From: Methylococcus capsulatus str. Texas = ATCC 19069
Lineage (GTDB): Bacteria > Pseudomonadota > Gammaproteobacteria > Methylococcales > Methylococcaceae
Assembly: GCF_000424685.1 (NCBI RefSeq)
Contig: NZ_AUKJ01000016.1
Span: forward strand, 458,134 to 522,133
Direction: 5' to 3'
Length of the DNA stretch: 64,000 nt
Under the pieces are notes generated by a model. That model ran no database searches. It was not told where the DNA came from and worked only from the letters and a program-made list of their open reading frames with translations. A program made the translations under genes and the position numbers. Positions within the stretch are counted from its first letter, which is position 1, and each line of letters opens with the position of its first letter. Positions 44,275 through 53,427 of this stretch are shown piece after piece.

Positions 44275-46635
44275 TCAGCGCAGAAGCGGAACGCGACGCA
44301 CCTTTGCCATCTGCAGGTCTCGCCGCAGACGGCGGTCGACGTTCACGACACCGAGGTTGGCGATGATGCCGGAAGTAATGCCGTTGAGGATACCGGCGAA
44401 GGCGCCGGCGATGCAAAGCAGATTCGGGATAGCCGCCGTACGGCAGGCCGAAACGACGTTGGCGTCATGGCTTCGGGCCAGCTCCATCAGAGCGACCAGG
44501 GGATCGAGCGATTCGCTCAGGAGCGCGATGTCGCAGGGCCCGCTGTCACCCAGCGGGTTTACCAGGCCGATGGTGACATGGGCTTCGCCCGCCATCTCGG
44601 ACTCCTTGTCGAAGTCGCCGACCAGCGTGGTCCGCACGCCCCGGTTTTTCAGCCCCCGTAGAAAGCGGATCTTCTGCTCCGCGTTCAGCCCGCCGCCGGA
44701 AAGATCGGCACCGAGGCGGCGCATGAGTTCGGCGGTTTCGGCCTCGGGGCGTGACGAGACGACGAATATCTGCCGCATGCCGAGCGCGCGGAGAGAGGCG
44801 AGGGTTTGGCTTGCGCGCGGCCGGTGCGAGTAAGTGAACCGCAGCTCCGCGACGTCGGTGCCGTCGATGCGCATCCGCAATGGCGCCGTGACCGCCTCGG
44901 AGTGGCTGAGAGCTCCCGTCAGACTGACGGTATGGCGGCCGCTCCGCACCTCGACCGCATTGGCGTCCAGCGACAGCAGTTCCGGCTCGCGGACGACCAG
45001 CCCACGCTGGGCGCAGCTTCGGGCCAGCGCCTCGGCGCGTTCGTCGCCGAGGAACAGTCCGGCGCCCGCGGCGTGCCGCAGGATCGTGTCGGTATACGGC
45101 GCCTGGCTGGCCACTTCGGCCAGCTCGAGCTGCGGATCGAGGAGGCCCGGCAGATCGCCATCGATCACCAGGAAGTCGCTGTCCTTCATGCGGGCGAGAG
45201 CCGAAGCGGATTTGAGCAGGGCACCGGCGCGCCAGGCCAGCCGCATGGCCCGGAGTGTCTCCATCGGCAGGACCATGTCGGGGCCGCTGACCCAGTCCTG
45301 ATGCAGGATGGCGCCCACCGTGATCAGGTCGCCCACGGCCCAGCCTACGCCGGCGGTGGCCAGAGTAGGGAACACCGTGCGGTCCGCCAGTTCTTCCGCT
45401 CGGCGTCGCATGGTTCGGTCGGCGGGCATCAGGGAGGCGGTGTCGAGGACCTGCCTTGTGAGACCGGCGGCCCGGGTCTCTGGTCCGGTGCGGACGGCTT
45501 GGATATCCAGGGAACCGTTGGCCACGACGGTCCCGGCAAGCACTTCGTCGCCGGCTGTTTTCCGTACCAGGCCCGGATGTCCGCGAAGGCTGGATTCCTG
45601 GACCAGGGCCTGGCCGGCGAGGACGACGCCGTCGACCGGGATGATCCGGGGCGCAGAGACTTTGACCCGGTCGCCGGCGCGCAGATCGGAGGAAGCGACC
45701 CGTGACTCGATGCCTTCGGGGCTCAGCAGGACGGTCTGTGCCGGAACCGGCAGGTTGTCTTCCAGAAGCGCCCGGGTTTCCCGGGTCAGATGCTTCCGCC
45801 AGTTCTGCTGCCAATAGCGCAGAGACCATTCGGTCAGGGCATACGCGAGGACCTGGCCGGTGGCGATCGAGCAGGCGAGCAGGGCGGTGTGAAACACCGC
45901 CACGCCCAGTTTCCCGTGGCTGATCTGCTTGCCGGCATCCTGCAGCACCCGGAGATTGCCCGCCACCAGCAGACCTGCCGCGAGCGGCGTCGCGAGCGGC
46001 AGCATCAACTCCCCCACGGCGCCGAGTCCGACACTGGCGTTGGCGACCCGGAAATCCACCGCCGCGGGTTCGGGAATGCATGATGCCGTTTCGGCGATCA
46101 GAAGCCCCTCGGCGACGCGTAACAGAGCGGCCGGTTCCAGTGAACCGGCGTGGTAACGGATTCGGATCGTGCCGGAAGCGGCATGGCCAGAAACACGCCG
46201 GACGGCATCGAGTGCGCCGAGCGCGGCTTCGATGGTTCGGAGACGTATGGCATTGCCCTGCAAGGACGGATGTCGCAATTCGAGCCAGCCATTGGCGGCG
46301 GACCCGATCCGGAACAGCGAGATCAGGTCGTCATGCCGATGCAGCGTGACGGGGGAATCCGCCGGCCACTGCGGCAAATCCCGGTCTGCCCGCCCTTCTT
46401 CCTCGACGTCCACCGCGGCGGCCAGCCGCCGGCGGAAAGCGTCGACGCCTGTCTTCGCGGTGCGGTGTCTGATGAGCGCACATCCCCGGGAGGGTTCCAG
46501 CTCGAGTGACTCGACTTCCGGGAGGGTGAACACCCGCCGGGCAAAACGGCGGGCGACCTTCGCTCGGCCGGGGCCGAAGACCGCCGTATCCTCGATGCGT
46601 AGCCAGCTGGAACCGAACGCGATCCTACCGGCCAT
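44275..46635 (-). CDS. Degenerate P-type ATPase paralogue lacking all catalytic motifs
   Basis: The 786-residue protein aligns along its whole length with the intact P-type ATPase at 47503-50127, including the two N-terminal HMA-like parts (LRHPSLQGNAIRL matches the neighbour's RLKNPVLY region). Every catalytic motif is replaced: TGES by RGHPG (residues 351-355), DKTGT by IDGDLPG (491-497), the HP dipeptide is absent, SGD is SSR (627-629), and GDGIND is VGDFDKE (672-678). It cannot form the phospho-enzyme. The membrane helices and frame are intact, so it looks like a maintained pseudoenzyme rather than a decayed gene. It lies in the same operon-like cluster as the active pump. Confidence 0.8.
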   Translation of the reverse strand: MAGRIAFGSSWLRIEDTAVFGPGRAKVARRFARRVFTLPEVESLELEPSRGCALIRHRTAKTGVDAFRRRLAAAVDVEEEGRADRDLPQWPADSPVTLHRHDDLISLFRIGSAANGWLELRHPSLQGNAIRLRTIEAALGALDAVRRVSGHAASGTIRIRYHAGSLEPAALLRVAEGLLIAETASCIPEPAAVDFRVANASVGLGAVGELMLPLATPLAAGLLVAGNLRVLQDAGKQISHGKLGVAVFHTALLACSIATGQVLAYALTEWSLRYWQQNWRKHLTRETRALLEDNLPVPAQTVLLSPEGIESRVASSDLRAGDRVKVSAPRIIPVDGVVLAGQALVQESSLRGHPGLVRKTAGDEVLAGTVVANGSLDIQAVRTGPETRAAGLTRQVLDTASLMPADRTMRRRAEELADRTVFPTLATAGVGWAVGDLITVGAILHQDWVSGPDMVLPMETLRAMRLAWRAGALLKSASALARMKDSDFLVIDGDLPGLLDPQLELAEVASQAPYTDTILRHAAGAGLFLGDERAEALARSCAQRGLVVREPELLSLDANAVEVRSGRHTVSLTGALSHSEAVTAPLRMRIDGTDVAELRFTYSHRPRASQTLASLRALGMRQIFVVSSRPEAETAELMRRLGADLSGGGLNAEQKIRFLRGLKNRGVRTTLVGDFDKESEMAGEAHVTIGLVNPLGDSGPCDIALLSESLDPLVALMELARSHDANVVSACRTAAIPNLLCIAGAFAGILNGITSGIIANLGVVNVDRRLRRDLQMAKVRRVPLLR

Positions 46636-46676
46636 ACATCGTTATGTTGGGAGCACGCGGCTCGTCGGCGAAACGG

Positions 46677-46868
46677 CTAATCGGCATAGGGCTTGATTTC
46701 GCCGAGTTCGACCATGCGGTCGAGTTCCATGACGATCAGCCTGTCCTGTTCGTCCAGGACGTTGTAAAGCTCCTGCAACTGCTTCTGCCGGCGTCGGACT
46801 TCGATGATCATGGCCGACAGAAAAATGGCCGCCAGGGCGGTGGTCAGTGCGTTCGTCACCTGTTCCAT
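46677..46868 (-). CDS. Small single-TM coiled-coil protein
   Basis: The 63-residue product starts MEQVTNALTTALAAIF with one hydrophobic helix (residues 7-24) and continues with a charged coiled coil (VRRRQKQLQELYNVLDEQDRL) and a short acidic end. GGAGGA precedes the ATG at 46868; longer starts in this frame lack such a site. It sits between the unknown 172-aa protein and the degenerate ATPase. A small TM subunit or regulator of the pump pair is a reasonable guess, unproven. Confidence 0.65.
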   Translation of the reverse strand: MEQVTNALTTALAAIFLSAMIIEVRRRQKQLQELYNVLDEQDRLIVMELDRMVELGEIKPYAD

Positions 46869-46923
46869 GCGTCTGTCCTCCGGATTCAACGGGGTGAAAA
46901 TACGGGTCGAACGGGCGGTCCAG

Positions 46924-47442
46924 TCAGGCGCCCATGGCATCCTTGGCGCCCTCACGGATCACTTCGATCGTACCCAGGAAGCCGTCCTTGTGCAGCCTGT
47001 CCTTGATGTCCTTTTCGATATTGGGGCTGTCGTGGTGCAGGCTCAGGAAGCGCAGGAACTCCTGCAGGGCGTGCAGCGCCCGGACCGGCTTCTGAATCAG
47101 CCCCAGATTGAGATGGAATCCGTGGTACTCGCCGCCATCGCGCGGACCCGATCGGTGCATGTCGCGGACGATGAGCACCGGGTCCTTGCCGATGAACTGC
47201 GGATGCCGCTTGACGATGTCACGGGACTGTTCCGGGGAAAGTACGTAGAGCGGGTCACCGTCCTGGAAAGAGCGGATCATCTCGAAATTGTCCCGGATCA
47301 CCTGCGCGGCGGGGGAGGTCCAGCCGGTATCCAAGATGAATATGCGAAACCTCGGAGCCGGCCGCCCGCCGGCGCTTTCCGGGACGGCGGTCGCGGTTTT
47401 GCTTCTGCGGCCACGGGATGTGGGGGTGTTTGGTTCGGACAT
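46924..47442 (-). CDS. Unknown soluble protein (172 aa)
   Basis: The product begins with a Ser/Thr/Arg-rich disordered stretch of about 30 residues and continues with a compact alpha-beta domain: FRIFILDTGWTSPAAQVIRDNFEMI, PLYVLSPEQSRDIVKRHPQFIG and DPVLIVRDMHRSG. It ends with helices (VRALHALQEFLRFL, EKDIKDRLHKDGFLGTIEVI). No family is recognised. AGGAG precedes the ATG. It begins 60 bases after the active P-type ATPase gene and is probably in the same operon. Confidence 0.7.
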   Translation of the reverse strand: MSEPNTPTSRGRRSKTATAVPESAGGRPAPRFRIFILDTGWTSPAAQVIRDNFEMIRSFQDGDPLYVLSPEQSRDIVKRHPQFIGKDPVLIVRDMHRSGPRDGGEYHGFHLNLGLIQKPVRALHALQEFLRFLSLHHDSPNIEKDIKDRLHKDGFLGTIEVIREGAKDAMGA

Positions 47443-47502
47443 GGGCGATTCTCTCCTGGGCTGTTTCGAAGCGGGGCGGGCGATGCGAGCGGAGCCGGAC
47501 TC

Positions 47503-50127
47503 CTAGGCCGCCAGCGCGCGCCCCTTGTCATCGTCGGCTTCGTCGATTTCCGCCGCCTTCACCCTTTCCATCGCCTCGCCGGCTTTAGGGACTCCGCTCC
47601 GGTCCGCCTCGGCACAGCCCGCCCGCTTGAGTTCGAGTTCGAGCTGGTGGCGTCGTTCGGCTTCCAGAAGGGCGACCTTCCGCATCGGCAGCAGGCCGTT
47701 GGCGAGCGCCGCGAGCGCCGCGACATTGTTGGTGAAAACCGAGGCCGCCACGCCGAAGCCCAGGGTGAACACACCGAGGACGCAGGCGACATTGGGGGCG
47801 ATGATCATGGCCCAGCTGCGCGCGATATTGCGCTCCAGCTCACGGGAAATGTCCCGCAGTTCGCAGAGCTTGCCCAGGCCCTGTTCGAGGAACACGATGT
47901 GGGCGGTATCCGTGGCGATGGACGTGGCGCCCCGCAGCGAGATCGACACGTTGGCCTTCTTCAGCGCGATGGAATCGTTGATGCCGTCGCCGACGAAGCA
48001 GACGGTACGGCCTTCCTGCTGCAGCTTTTCCACGTAATCGGCCTTGTCCGCCGGCAAGACCTGGGCGAAATAGCGGTCCATGCCCAGTTCTTCGGCCAGT
48101 TTGCGGGTAGGCGCCTCGTGGTCGCCGGAGATGATGGCCAGGTGCTTGACGCCGCGCGCCCGCAGGCCGGCGACAATGTCCTTCACTTCGGGGCGGACTG
48201 CCGCCTGGAGTTCCAGTGCTCCGCCGATCCGGTCGCCGATCGCGACCATCACCATGGTATAGCCTTCGAGGTGGGCGGCATCGAGTGCTTCTTTGATTTC
48301 CGGGGTCAGCCCAATGCCCTCCATCTCCATGAAGCGGGCGCTGCCGACCCGGATTCGCCGGCCTTTCACCCTGACGTCGATGCCGTAGCCGACCTTGTAC
48401 TGGGTCTCGTCGGTCGCCGGCAGGTCGATGCCCCATTCCTCCGCTTTTTTCAGGATGGCCAGGGCGATGGGGTGATGGAACTTCTGCTCGGCACCGGCGG
48501 CATACATCAACACCTCGTTTTCCGCGAAACCGTTCGCCGTGATGACGCGGCCGACCTCCGGACACTCGCGAGTGAGGGTGCCGGTCTTGTCGAACAGCAC
48601 GGTGTCGATCCTGCCCATGAGTTCCAGTGCCCGGCCGTCCTTGACCAGGACACCCTTTTGCGCGCACAGCGCCAGGGAAGACAACAGTGCGAGCGGCGCC
48701 GCCATCCGGATGCCGGTGCCGAGGTCGCTGTTCAGGGCAGCGACTGCGCCGTTGGGTCCGATGGTCGCCCATGCGATGGCGCCCACGACCAGGGTCGGAG
48801 CGGCGGCCCGATCCGCCAGCTTCTCCCCTTTGTTCTGGGATGACAGCTTATAGCCCGCGGTGTCGTTCAAAATCTGGCTGATCTTGGCGGAGGCCGTTTC
48901 ACCGCCCGACTGCTCGACCGAGACGAAGATCTTGCCGGCCACCATGACGGTGGACGCGAACACCCGGTCTCCCACGCCCTTTTCCGCGGGGCTGGATTCC
49001 CCGGTCAGCGTGTGCTGATCGATCATTGCCATGCCTTCGACGATGTGGCCGTCCACCGGTACGGTATCCCCGGTGTGGACGGCGACGATGTCACCCCTCC
49101 GGACCTTGTCCATGGGTACCTCGATTTCGACGCCGTCTTTGACCAGCCAAACATGGCGGGGCTGTTTGCCGAAGGCATTCAGCAGCATCTTCTTGGAATT
49201 GTCCTCCGTCTTCTTGACCAGCAGCCGGCCGAAGGACAGGCACCAGGCCAGCACCGCGCCGGGCAGGAGCTGCAGGGTACCCAGGCAGCCGAGCACGACG
49301 ATCGAATCCAGGAAATCGCAGCCGATCCGCTTTTCCTTCGAGAGACGTTCGTAGGCTCCCCGGAAACAAGGGATGGAGGTGTAGGCGAATACCGCCGCGG
49401 ACAGTGGGAGCAGGGCGGGAACGGCGAACTGCGCGGTCGCCGCCAGAGGGATGGACAGGCTGCAGATGGTCAGGTCGAGGTCGAGTCTGTCGAGTGCTTC
49501 CTGGTGCTCGGCGGTTTCCAGGGCGCTGTCGAGGATCTCGATGAGATTGGTCTGGCTCAGGCGGCGTGGATCGTAGTCGATCTGTACCGTGCACCGCAGC
49601 GAGTGTGTTTTGTAGCGATCGACCCCCAGTACGCTCATCAGCTCCCGCTCGATGGCCTGGCACAGATTGTTCTTGCGGTACAGGACGGGGTTCTTCAGCC
49701 GGATCGAGCCGGTCTGGTCGCTCACGACCTGCCAGCCCGTGACGCGCTTGCCGAAGCGATGGTAATGCACGACGCCTTGGCGATCGCGCGCGGTGATCAT
49801 CGGCGCGAAAACCGGCTCGCCCTCCGCTGGCGTGCCTTCGTCTTCCACCAGGCAGTCTGCCACTCGCCCCAGCACTTCTTTCGCGGCATGACGCTTCGTG
49901 TCGAAATGCAGCTCGGCGCGGCAGGCCGGCGCCGCTTTGATCGTCGCGCCCCGGATTTGCGGTACCCGGAATACCCGCCGCAGGAAAGCCCGACACACCG
50001 GTGTATCGGGGTCGCTGAACATCTCCTGGCCGTGGACGGCAATGGTTCCGGGGGCGGGAAACGAGACGGTGATGCTGTTGGTCCCGGAGTGTTTAGGAGC
50101 GCGGGGACTGGAAGCGGCGTAGGGCAT
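47503..50127 (-). CDS. P1B-like P-type ATPase without the CPC motif
   Basis: The 874-residue cation pump has intact catalytic motifs: TGES (375-378), DKTGTLT (513-519), HHPIA (551-555), SGD (667-669) and GDGINDS (713-719). The N terminus (about 1-205) holds two HMA-like repeats without the usual CxxC metal site. The M6 site, normally CPC or a variant, reads IRMAAPLALLSS (473-484), so the transported ion cannot be predicted from known P1B classes. A long charged C-terminal tail (from about 820) follows the last helix. It heads the cluster after the 113-aa protein and is paralogous to the degenerate protein at 44275. Confidence 0.85.
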   Translation of the reverse strand: MPYAASSPRAPKHSGTNSITVSFPAPGTIAVHGQEMFSDPDTPVCRAFLRRVFRVPQIRGATIKAAPACRAELHFDTKRHAAKEVLGRVADCLVEDEGTPAEGEPVFAPMITARDRQGVVHYHRFGKRVTGWQVVSDQTGSIRLKNPVLYRKNNLCQAIERELMSVLGVDRYKTHSLRCTVQIDYDPRRLSQTNLIEILDSALETAEHQEALDRLDLDLTICSLSIPLAATAQFAVPALLPLSAAVFAYTSIPCFRGAYERLSKEKRIGCDFLDSIVVLGCLGTLQLLPGAVLAWCLSFGRLLVKKTEDNSKKMLLNAFGKQPRHVWLVKDGVEIEVPMDKVRRGDIVAVHTGDTVPVDGHIVEGMAMIDQHTLTGESSPAEKGVGDRVFASTVMVAGKIFVSVEQSGGETASAKISQILNDTAGYKLSSQNKGEKLADRAAAPTLVVGAIAWATIGPNGAVAALNSDLGTGIRMAAPLALLSSLALCAQKGVLVKDGRALELMGRIDTVLFDKTGTLTRECPEVGRVITANGFAENEVLMYAAGAEQKFHHPIALAILKKAEEWGIDLPATDETQYKVGYGIDVRVKGRRIRVGSARFMEMEGIGLTPEIKEALDAAHLEGYTMVMVAIGDRIGGALELQAAVRPEVKDIVAGLRARGVKHLAIISGDHEAPTRKLAEELGMDRYFAQVLPADKADYVEKLQQEGRTVCFVGDGINDSIALKKANVSISLRGATSIATDTAHIVFLEQGLGKLCELRDISRELERNIARSWAMIIAPNVACVLGVFTLGFGVAASVFTNNVAALAALANGLLPMRKVALLEAERRHQLELELKRAGCAEADRSGVPKAGEAMERVKAAEIDEADDDKGRALAA

Positions 50128-50211
50128 TATCGACTGTCCTGAGTGACCAACGAATTGACGATGATTCCTTTGCGAAGGGGCGTCATCGCGCCCCTGGGCC
50201 GGCGGCGCGGC

Positions 50212-50553
50212 TCAGGTGGTGGGTGCGGTCACCGGCGTTTCCTTGGCTTCGTTCAGCGCATCGAGAGCAGCGCGGCCGCCGTCGATGAATCCCTCGACGA
50301 TGGGATTGTCCTGGGGAATGGCGCGCGCGATGAAGACGGTGCCGTAGACGATGCCGTAAGAAACCATGTAGGAACTGGTGTAGGCGAAGCGTGACAGCGA
50401 GCGTCCCACATCCATGCCGGCCAGTTTCTCTTTCACCTTCGCCGCGTCTTCCGTGGCGTTCTGCACGGCATCACGCATCGCATCCGAGATCGATTTCAGG
50501 GCTTCGGCTTCGCCGGCGTCTGTGCTGGTACTGTTCGCGGTTGAATCTGCCAT
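50212..50553 (-). CDS. Small amphipathic protein of the P-type ATPase cluster
   Basis: The 113-residue product has an acidic helical N-terminal half (ALKSISDAMRDAVQNATEDAAKVKEKL) and an aromatic, weakly hydrophobic middle (RFAYTSSYMVSYGIVYGTVFIARAI), then a Pro/Thr-rich tail. It may associate with the membrane without a classic signal. I recognise no family. It is the first gene of the cluster, 84 bases upstream of the pump. The gap 50554-50803 above it holds no recognisable element. Confidence 0.6.
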   Translation of the reverse strand: MADSTANSTSTDAGEAEALKSISDAMRDAVQNATEDAAKVKEKLAGMDVGRSLSRFAYTSSYMVSYGIVYGTVFIARAIPQDNPIVEGFIDGGRAALDALNEAKETPVTAPTT

Positions 50554-50803
50554 GGTACTTGGATACCCCCTTGAAGTTCGACATGTTCGTTGTGCCGGAC
50601 GGGTCGGTCGTTCGAAACGGCCTGTAACACTCGGGTTCAGGCTAACACGTCTGTCCGGCGGAAGCCAAGACGAAGAGGACGCCGGGAATCCGCTTTAACC
50701 TGACGGTAACATCGCGGTGCCGGTCTCAAAGCCGAGCTTCATAAATATCCGTCAGGCTCGTTAAATTTTTATTGGGATTATGTGTAAGTTTCTTGTCCGT
50801 CGG

Positions 50804-51039
50804 CTACGGCGATGAGGCATGGATGAAGCCGATTCCGAACATCAGGTAGACTCCGATCGGCATCATGCCTTCGAGCCGGGTCGGGGCATGGTCGCCGAGG
50901 AGGCTCCGGGCGACCTTCATCGACAGGATGATGCCGACGAGTTCGAGCCGGGTGAACAGCAGTCCATACTCATGCCTACGAGATGGCCGGCGATGACCGG
51001 GATGGGGGCGACCAGCAGCGCTAGTTGGGTCGTTGCGCC
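50804..51039 (-). pseudogene. Frameshifted C-terminal fossil of a CaxA-type antiporter
   Basis: On the minus strand the sequence encodes GATTQLALLVAPIPVIAGHLVGMSMD and then, after a one-base deletion near 50961, LLFTRLELVGIILSMK through MPIGVYLMFGIGFIH and a stop at 50804. This matches the last 75 residues of the intact antiporter at 51132-52217 (GASTQVALVVAPVL, MDLLFSQFEIVAVML, LLIGVYCILAIGFFY). The N-terminal three quarters are missing. The fossil diverges enough from the intact copy to be an old or foreign paralogue rather than a recent duplicate. Confidence 0.75.
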
Positions 51040-51131
51040 GATTGGTTCAAACCGCGCGATTGTGGTTGGCAGGCGTGACGACTGTTTTGAGAGAACATTC
51101 TTATGCGCCATCAATCTTGGGAGCCCCGAGT

Positions 51132-52217
51132 GTGAGACTGAACTGGTTGCTGGTATTCGTTCCGATTGCGTTGGGTCTGGACTGGGGAGATGCCCACCCG
51201 ACGCTGGTGTTCCTGGCGTCTGCTCTGGCGATCGTGCCCCTTGCGGCGCTGATGGGCGATGCCACCGAATCGCTCGCGAGTTATCTGGGGCCCACCTACG
51301 GCGGCTTGCTCAGCGCGACCCTCGGCAATGCGCCCGAAATCATCGTGGGGCTGTTCGCGCTTCATCAAGGATTGGTCGACGTCGTCAAGGCCTCGTTGAC
51401 CGGTTCCATCATCGGAAATCTGTTGCTCGGTCTGGGCTTGTCGCTGTTTGCCGGCGGTATGAGACATGGAGAGCAGCAATTCGACTCCAAGACGGCGAGG
51501 CGCAACGCGGCGTCACTGATGCTGGCGGCGATCGCCCTGATCATTCCTGCCGTGTTTCACTTCAGCGCGAGTTCCGATGAGGAGATCAGCGTCCACATAG
51601 CAGCGGTGCTGTTTTTCGTCTACTGCAGCAGCATCGTTCTCACCCTCCGAAGCCAGAAGGCAGTATTCGGTGTCGCGGCGGCCGCCGAGGAGCTCGAACA
51701 AAAAGGCAAGGCCGAACCGGAGCCGTTGGGCGGCGAGCTTGGATGGAGCAGGGACCGGGCGCTTGCGGTCCTCGCCGTGGTGACCATCGCCCTGGGCGTC
51801 ATGAGCGAAATCATGACGGACGCCGTCCAGCCGGCGGCCGATGCGATGGGATTGACACCCTTGTTCGCCGGCGTTTTCCTGCTGGCGATCGTGGGTAACG
51901 CCGCCGAAACCTTCAACTCGATCCGGTTCGCCCGCTCCAACCAGGTGGAACTGGCTCTGGGCGTCACCGTCGGTGCCAGCACCCAGGTCGCTCTGGTGGT
52001 GGCGCCCGTCTTGGTGTTCTTCAGCATGCTCATCGGACGGGACATGGACCTCCTGTTTTCCCAGTTCGAGATCGTCGCCGTCATGCTCGCCGTCGTGGTC
52101 ACACGCGACCTGGTCCGAGACGGCCAATCGACTTGGTTCGACGGGCTCCTGCTGATCGGCGTCTACTGCATACTCGCCATCGGATTCTTCTACATCCCCG
52201 TCACCCCGGCTTCCTGA
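51132..52217 (+). CDS. cax: Calcium/proton antiporter (CaxA family)
   Basis: The 361-residue membrane protein has the two CaCA repeats: ALMGDATESLASYLGPTYGGLLSATLGNAPEIIV in the first and GVFLLAIVGNAAETFNSIRFA in the second. Both carry the ion-binding Asn/Glu motif (GNAPE, GNAAE). An acidic loop lies between them (EELEQKGKAEPEPLGGE). It should exchange Ca2+ (or another divalent cation) for protons across the inner membrane. The start is a GTG at 51132 with GGGAG upstream. It converges on the di-haem peroxidase with a 5-base gap. Confidence 0.9.
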   Translation: MRLNWLLVFVPIALGLDWGDAHPTLVFLASALAIVPLAALMGDATESLASYLGPTYGGLLSATLGNAPEIIVGLFALHQGLVDVVKASLTGSIIGNLLLGLGLSLFAGGMRHGEQQFDSKTARRNAASLMLAAIALIIPAVFHFSASSDEEISVHIAAVLFFVYCSSIVLTLRSQKAVFGVAAAAEELEQKGKAEPEPLGGELGWSRDRALAVLAVVTIALGVMSEIMTDAVQPAADAMGLTPLFAGVFLLAIVGNAAETFNSIRFARSNQVELALGVTVGASTQVALVVAPVLVFFSMLIGRDMDLLFSQFEIVAVMLAVVVTRDLVRDGQSTWFDGLLLIGVYCILAIGFFYIPVTPAS

Positions 52218-52222
52218 CTCCC

Positions 52223-53395
52223 TTACTCCGGCCGGTAACCGTCGGTCAGGGTCTTGAGGAACGCGACCAGATCGTCGACCTCCCGGTCGCTCAGGCGCAG
52301 ATTGCCGAGCTCATCGCCATTGACGTTCTGTTTGACCTCGGGTGCGGGCCAACAGCCCAAGCGTTGGGCATCGGCTTCGGGTACGAGTTCGTTCCAACAG
52401 GTGGGGCGGACATCGCGGGTGTTGTAGAAGTCCACCACGGACCGCAGGGTGCTGAAATAGCCGTTGTGCATGTAGGGCGCGGTCAGAGCGATGTTGCGCA
52501 AGGTCGGCACCTTCAGTTTGCCGTCCTCCCAGAACTTGCCCACCCGCTTGCCCAGTCCCAGGTCGACGAAGGCCGGCCCGTCCGGGTTCAGCGTCGGCGG
52601 CAGCGCGTAGAAGGGGTTGTTCGGATTCTTGGGCACGCCGAGGTTGTCGTAGGTGTGATCCGTGAACAAGGGTGGGGTGCCGTCCGCGCTTGGCCGACTC
52701 GGGTGACAGGCTGCGCAGTTGCCTTTTTCCTCGGATTCGAAAATCACCAGCCCGCGCATTTCCTGCGGCGTGAGTTTCACTTTCCCTTTCAGGTAATAGT
52801 CATATTTGGAATCGAACCTGGCGAACACCGGTGACCGTTCGAAGGCGGCTATTGCGGCTGCGATCCGGTCGTAGGCCTTACGGGTGTTATCGAGCGAGCC
52901 GGGACCGAACACCTCGTCGAACATCCAGGCGTATTCCGCTTCACGGACCTTGTTCACTACCGTCTGTTTATCAGGATTGGCCATTTCCAAGGGGTTGAGG
53001 AACGGTCCTTTGGCCTGTTCCTTGAGTGTCGGAGCGCGTCCGTCCAGGAACTGCCCCCCAACGAACAGGCGCAGAATGGGGTCGTAGTGGAATGGCGGGG
53101 TATAGGCGGCATAGGCCGCGGTCGGCGCATTGCGGTTGCCTTTGAGCGTTTTCAGCGCGCCGTTGGAGGTCGGCTGGCTCTTGTTCGGATCGGAAAAAGC
53201 CGTGGCCGGATCATGGCAACTGCTGCATGCCTGACCCGGTGGCGTGGACAGGTTGGTGTCGAAGAACAGTTTCTGGCCGAGCCGGGCCTTTTTGGAAAGG
53301 TGTTTTCCTCCCGGTAGAGTGAGTTCTCCCGGGGAAGCCGAAAGGGATGCCATTAGTCCTAAGATGCTCGCCGCGAAGGTGAAACGGTATTTCAT
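52223..53395 (-). CDS. Di-haem cytochrome c peroxidase family protein
   Basis: The periplasmic protein (390 aa) has a signal peptide and two c-haem sites, CSSCH (residues 57-61) and CAACH (227-231). This is the arrangement of bacterial di-haem cytochrome c peroxidase and MauG. The conserved LRNIALTAPYMHNGYFSTL includes the axial Met region. The family reduces hydrogen peroxide or carries out related oxidations using cytochrome c. Methanotrophs have many such proteins. A Fur-like box lies 33 bases upstream, suggesting iron control. It diverges from the porin operon. Confidence 0.9.
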   Translation of the reverse strand: MKYRFTFAASILGLMASLSASPGELTLPGGKHLSKKARLGQKLFFDTNLSTPPGQACSSCHDPATAFSDPNKSQPTSNGALKTLKGNRNAPTAAYAAYTPPFHYDPILRLFVGGQFLDGRAPTLKEQAKGPFLNPLEMANPDKQTVVNKVREAEYAWMFDEVFGPGSLDNTRKAYDRIAAAIAAFERSPVFARFDSKYDYYLKGKVKLTPQEMRGLVIFESEEKGNCAACHPSRPSADGTPPLFTDHTYDNLGVPKNPNNPFYALPPTLNPDGPAFVDLGLGKRVGKFWEDGKLKVPTLRNIALTAPYMHNGYFSTLRSVVDFYNTRDVRPTCWNELVPEADAQRLGCWPAPEVKQNVNGDELGNLRLSDREVDDLVAFLKTLTDGYRPE

Positions 53396-53427
53396 GCGAG
53401 GTTCCCCTCTCTCTTGCTCGAGTAAAT

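Noticed and set aside
46804..48843. 679-codon open frame on the plus strand
   Set aside because: It is antisense to the P-type ATPase and small genes; its composition is that of a shadow frame.
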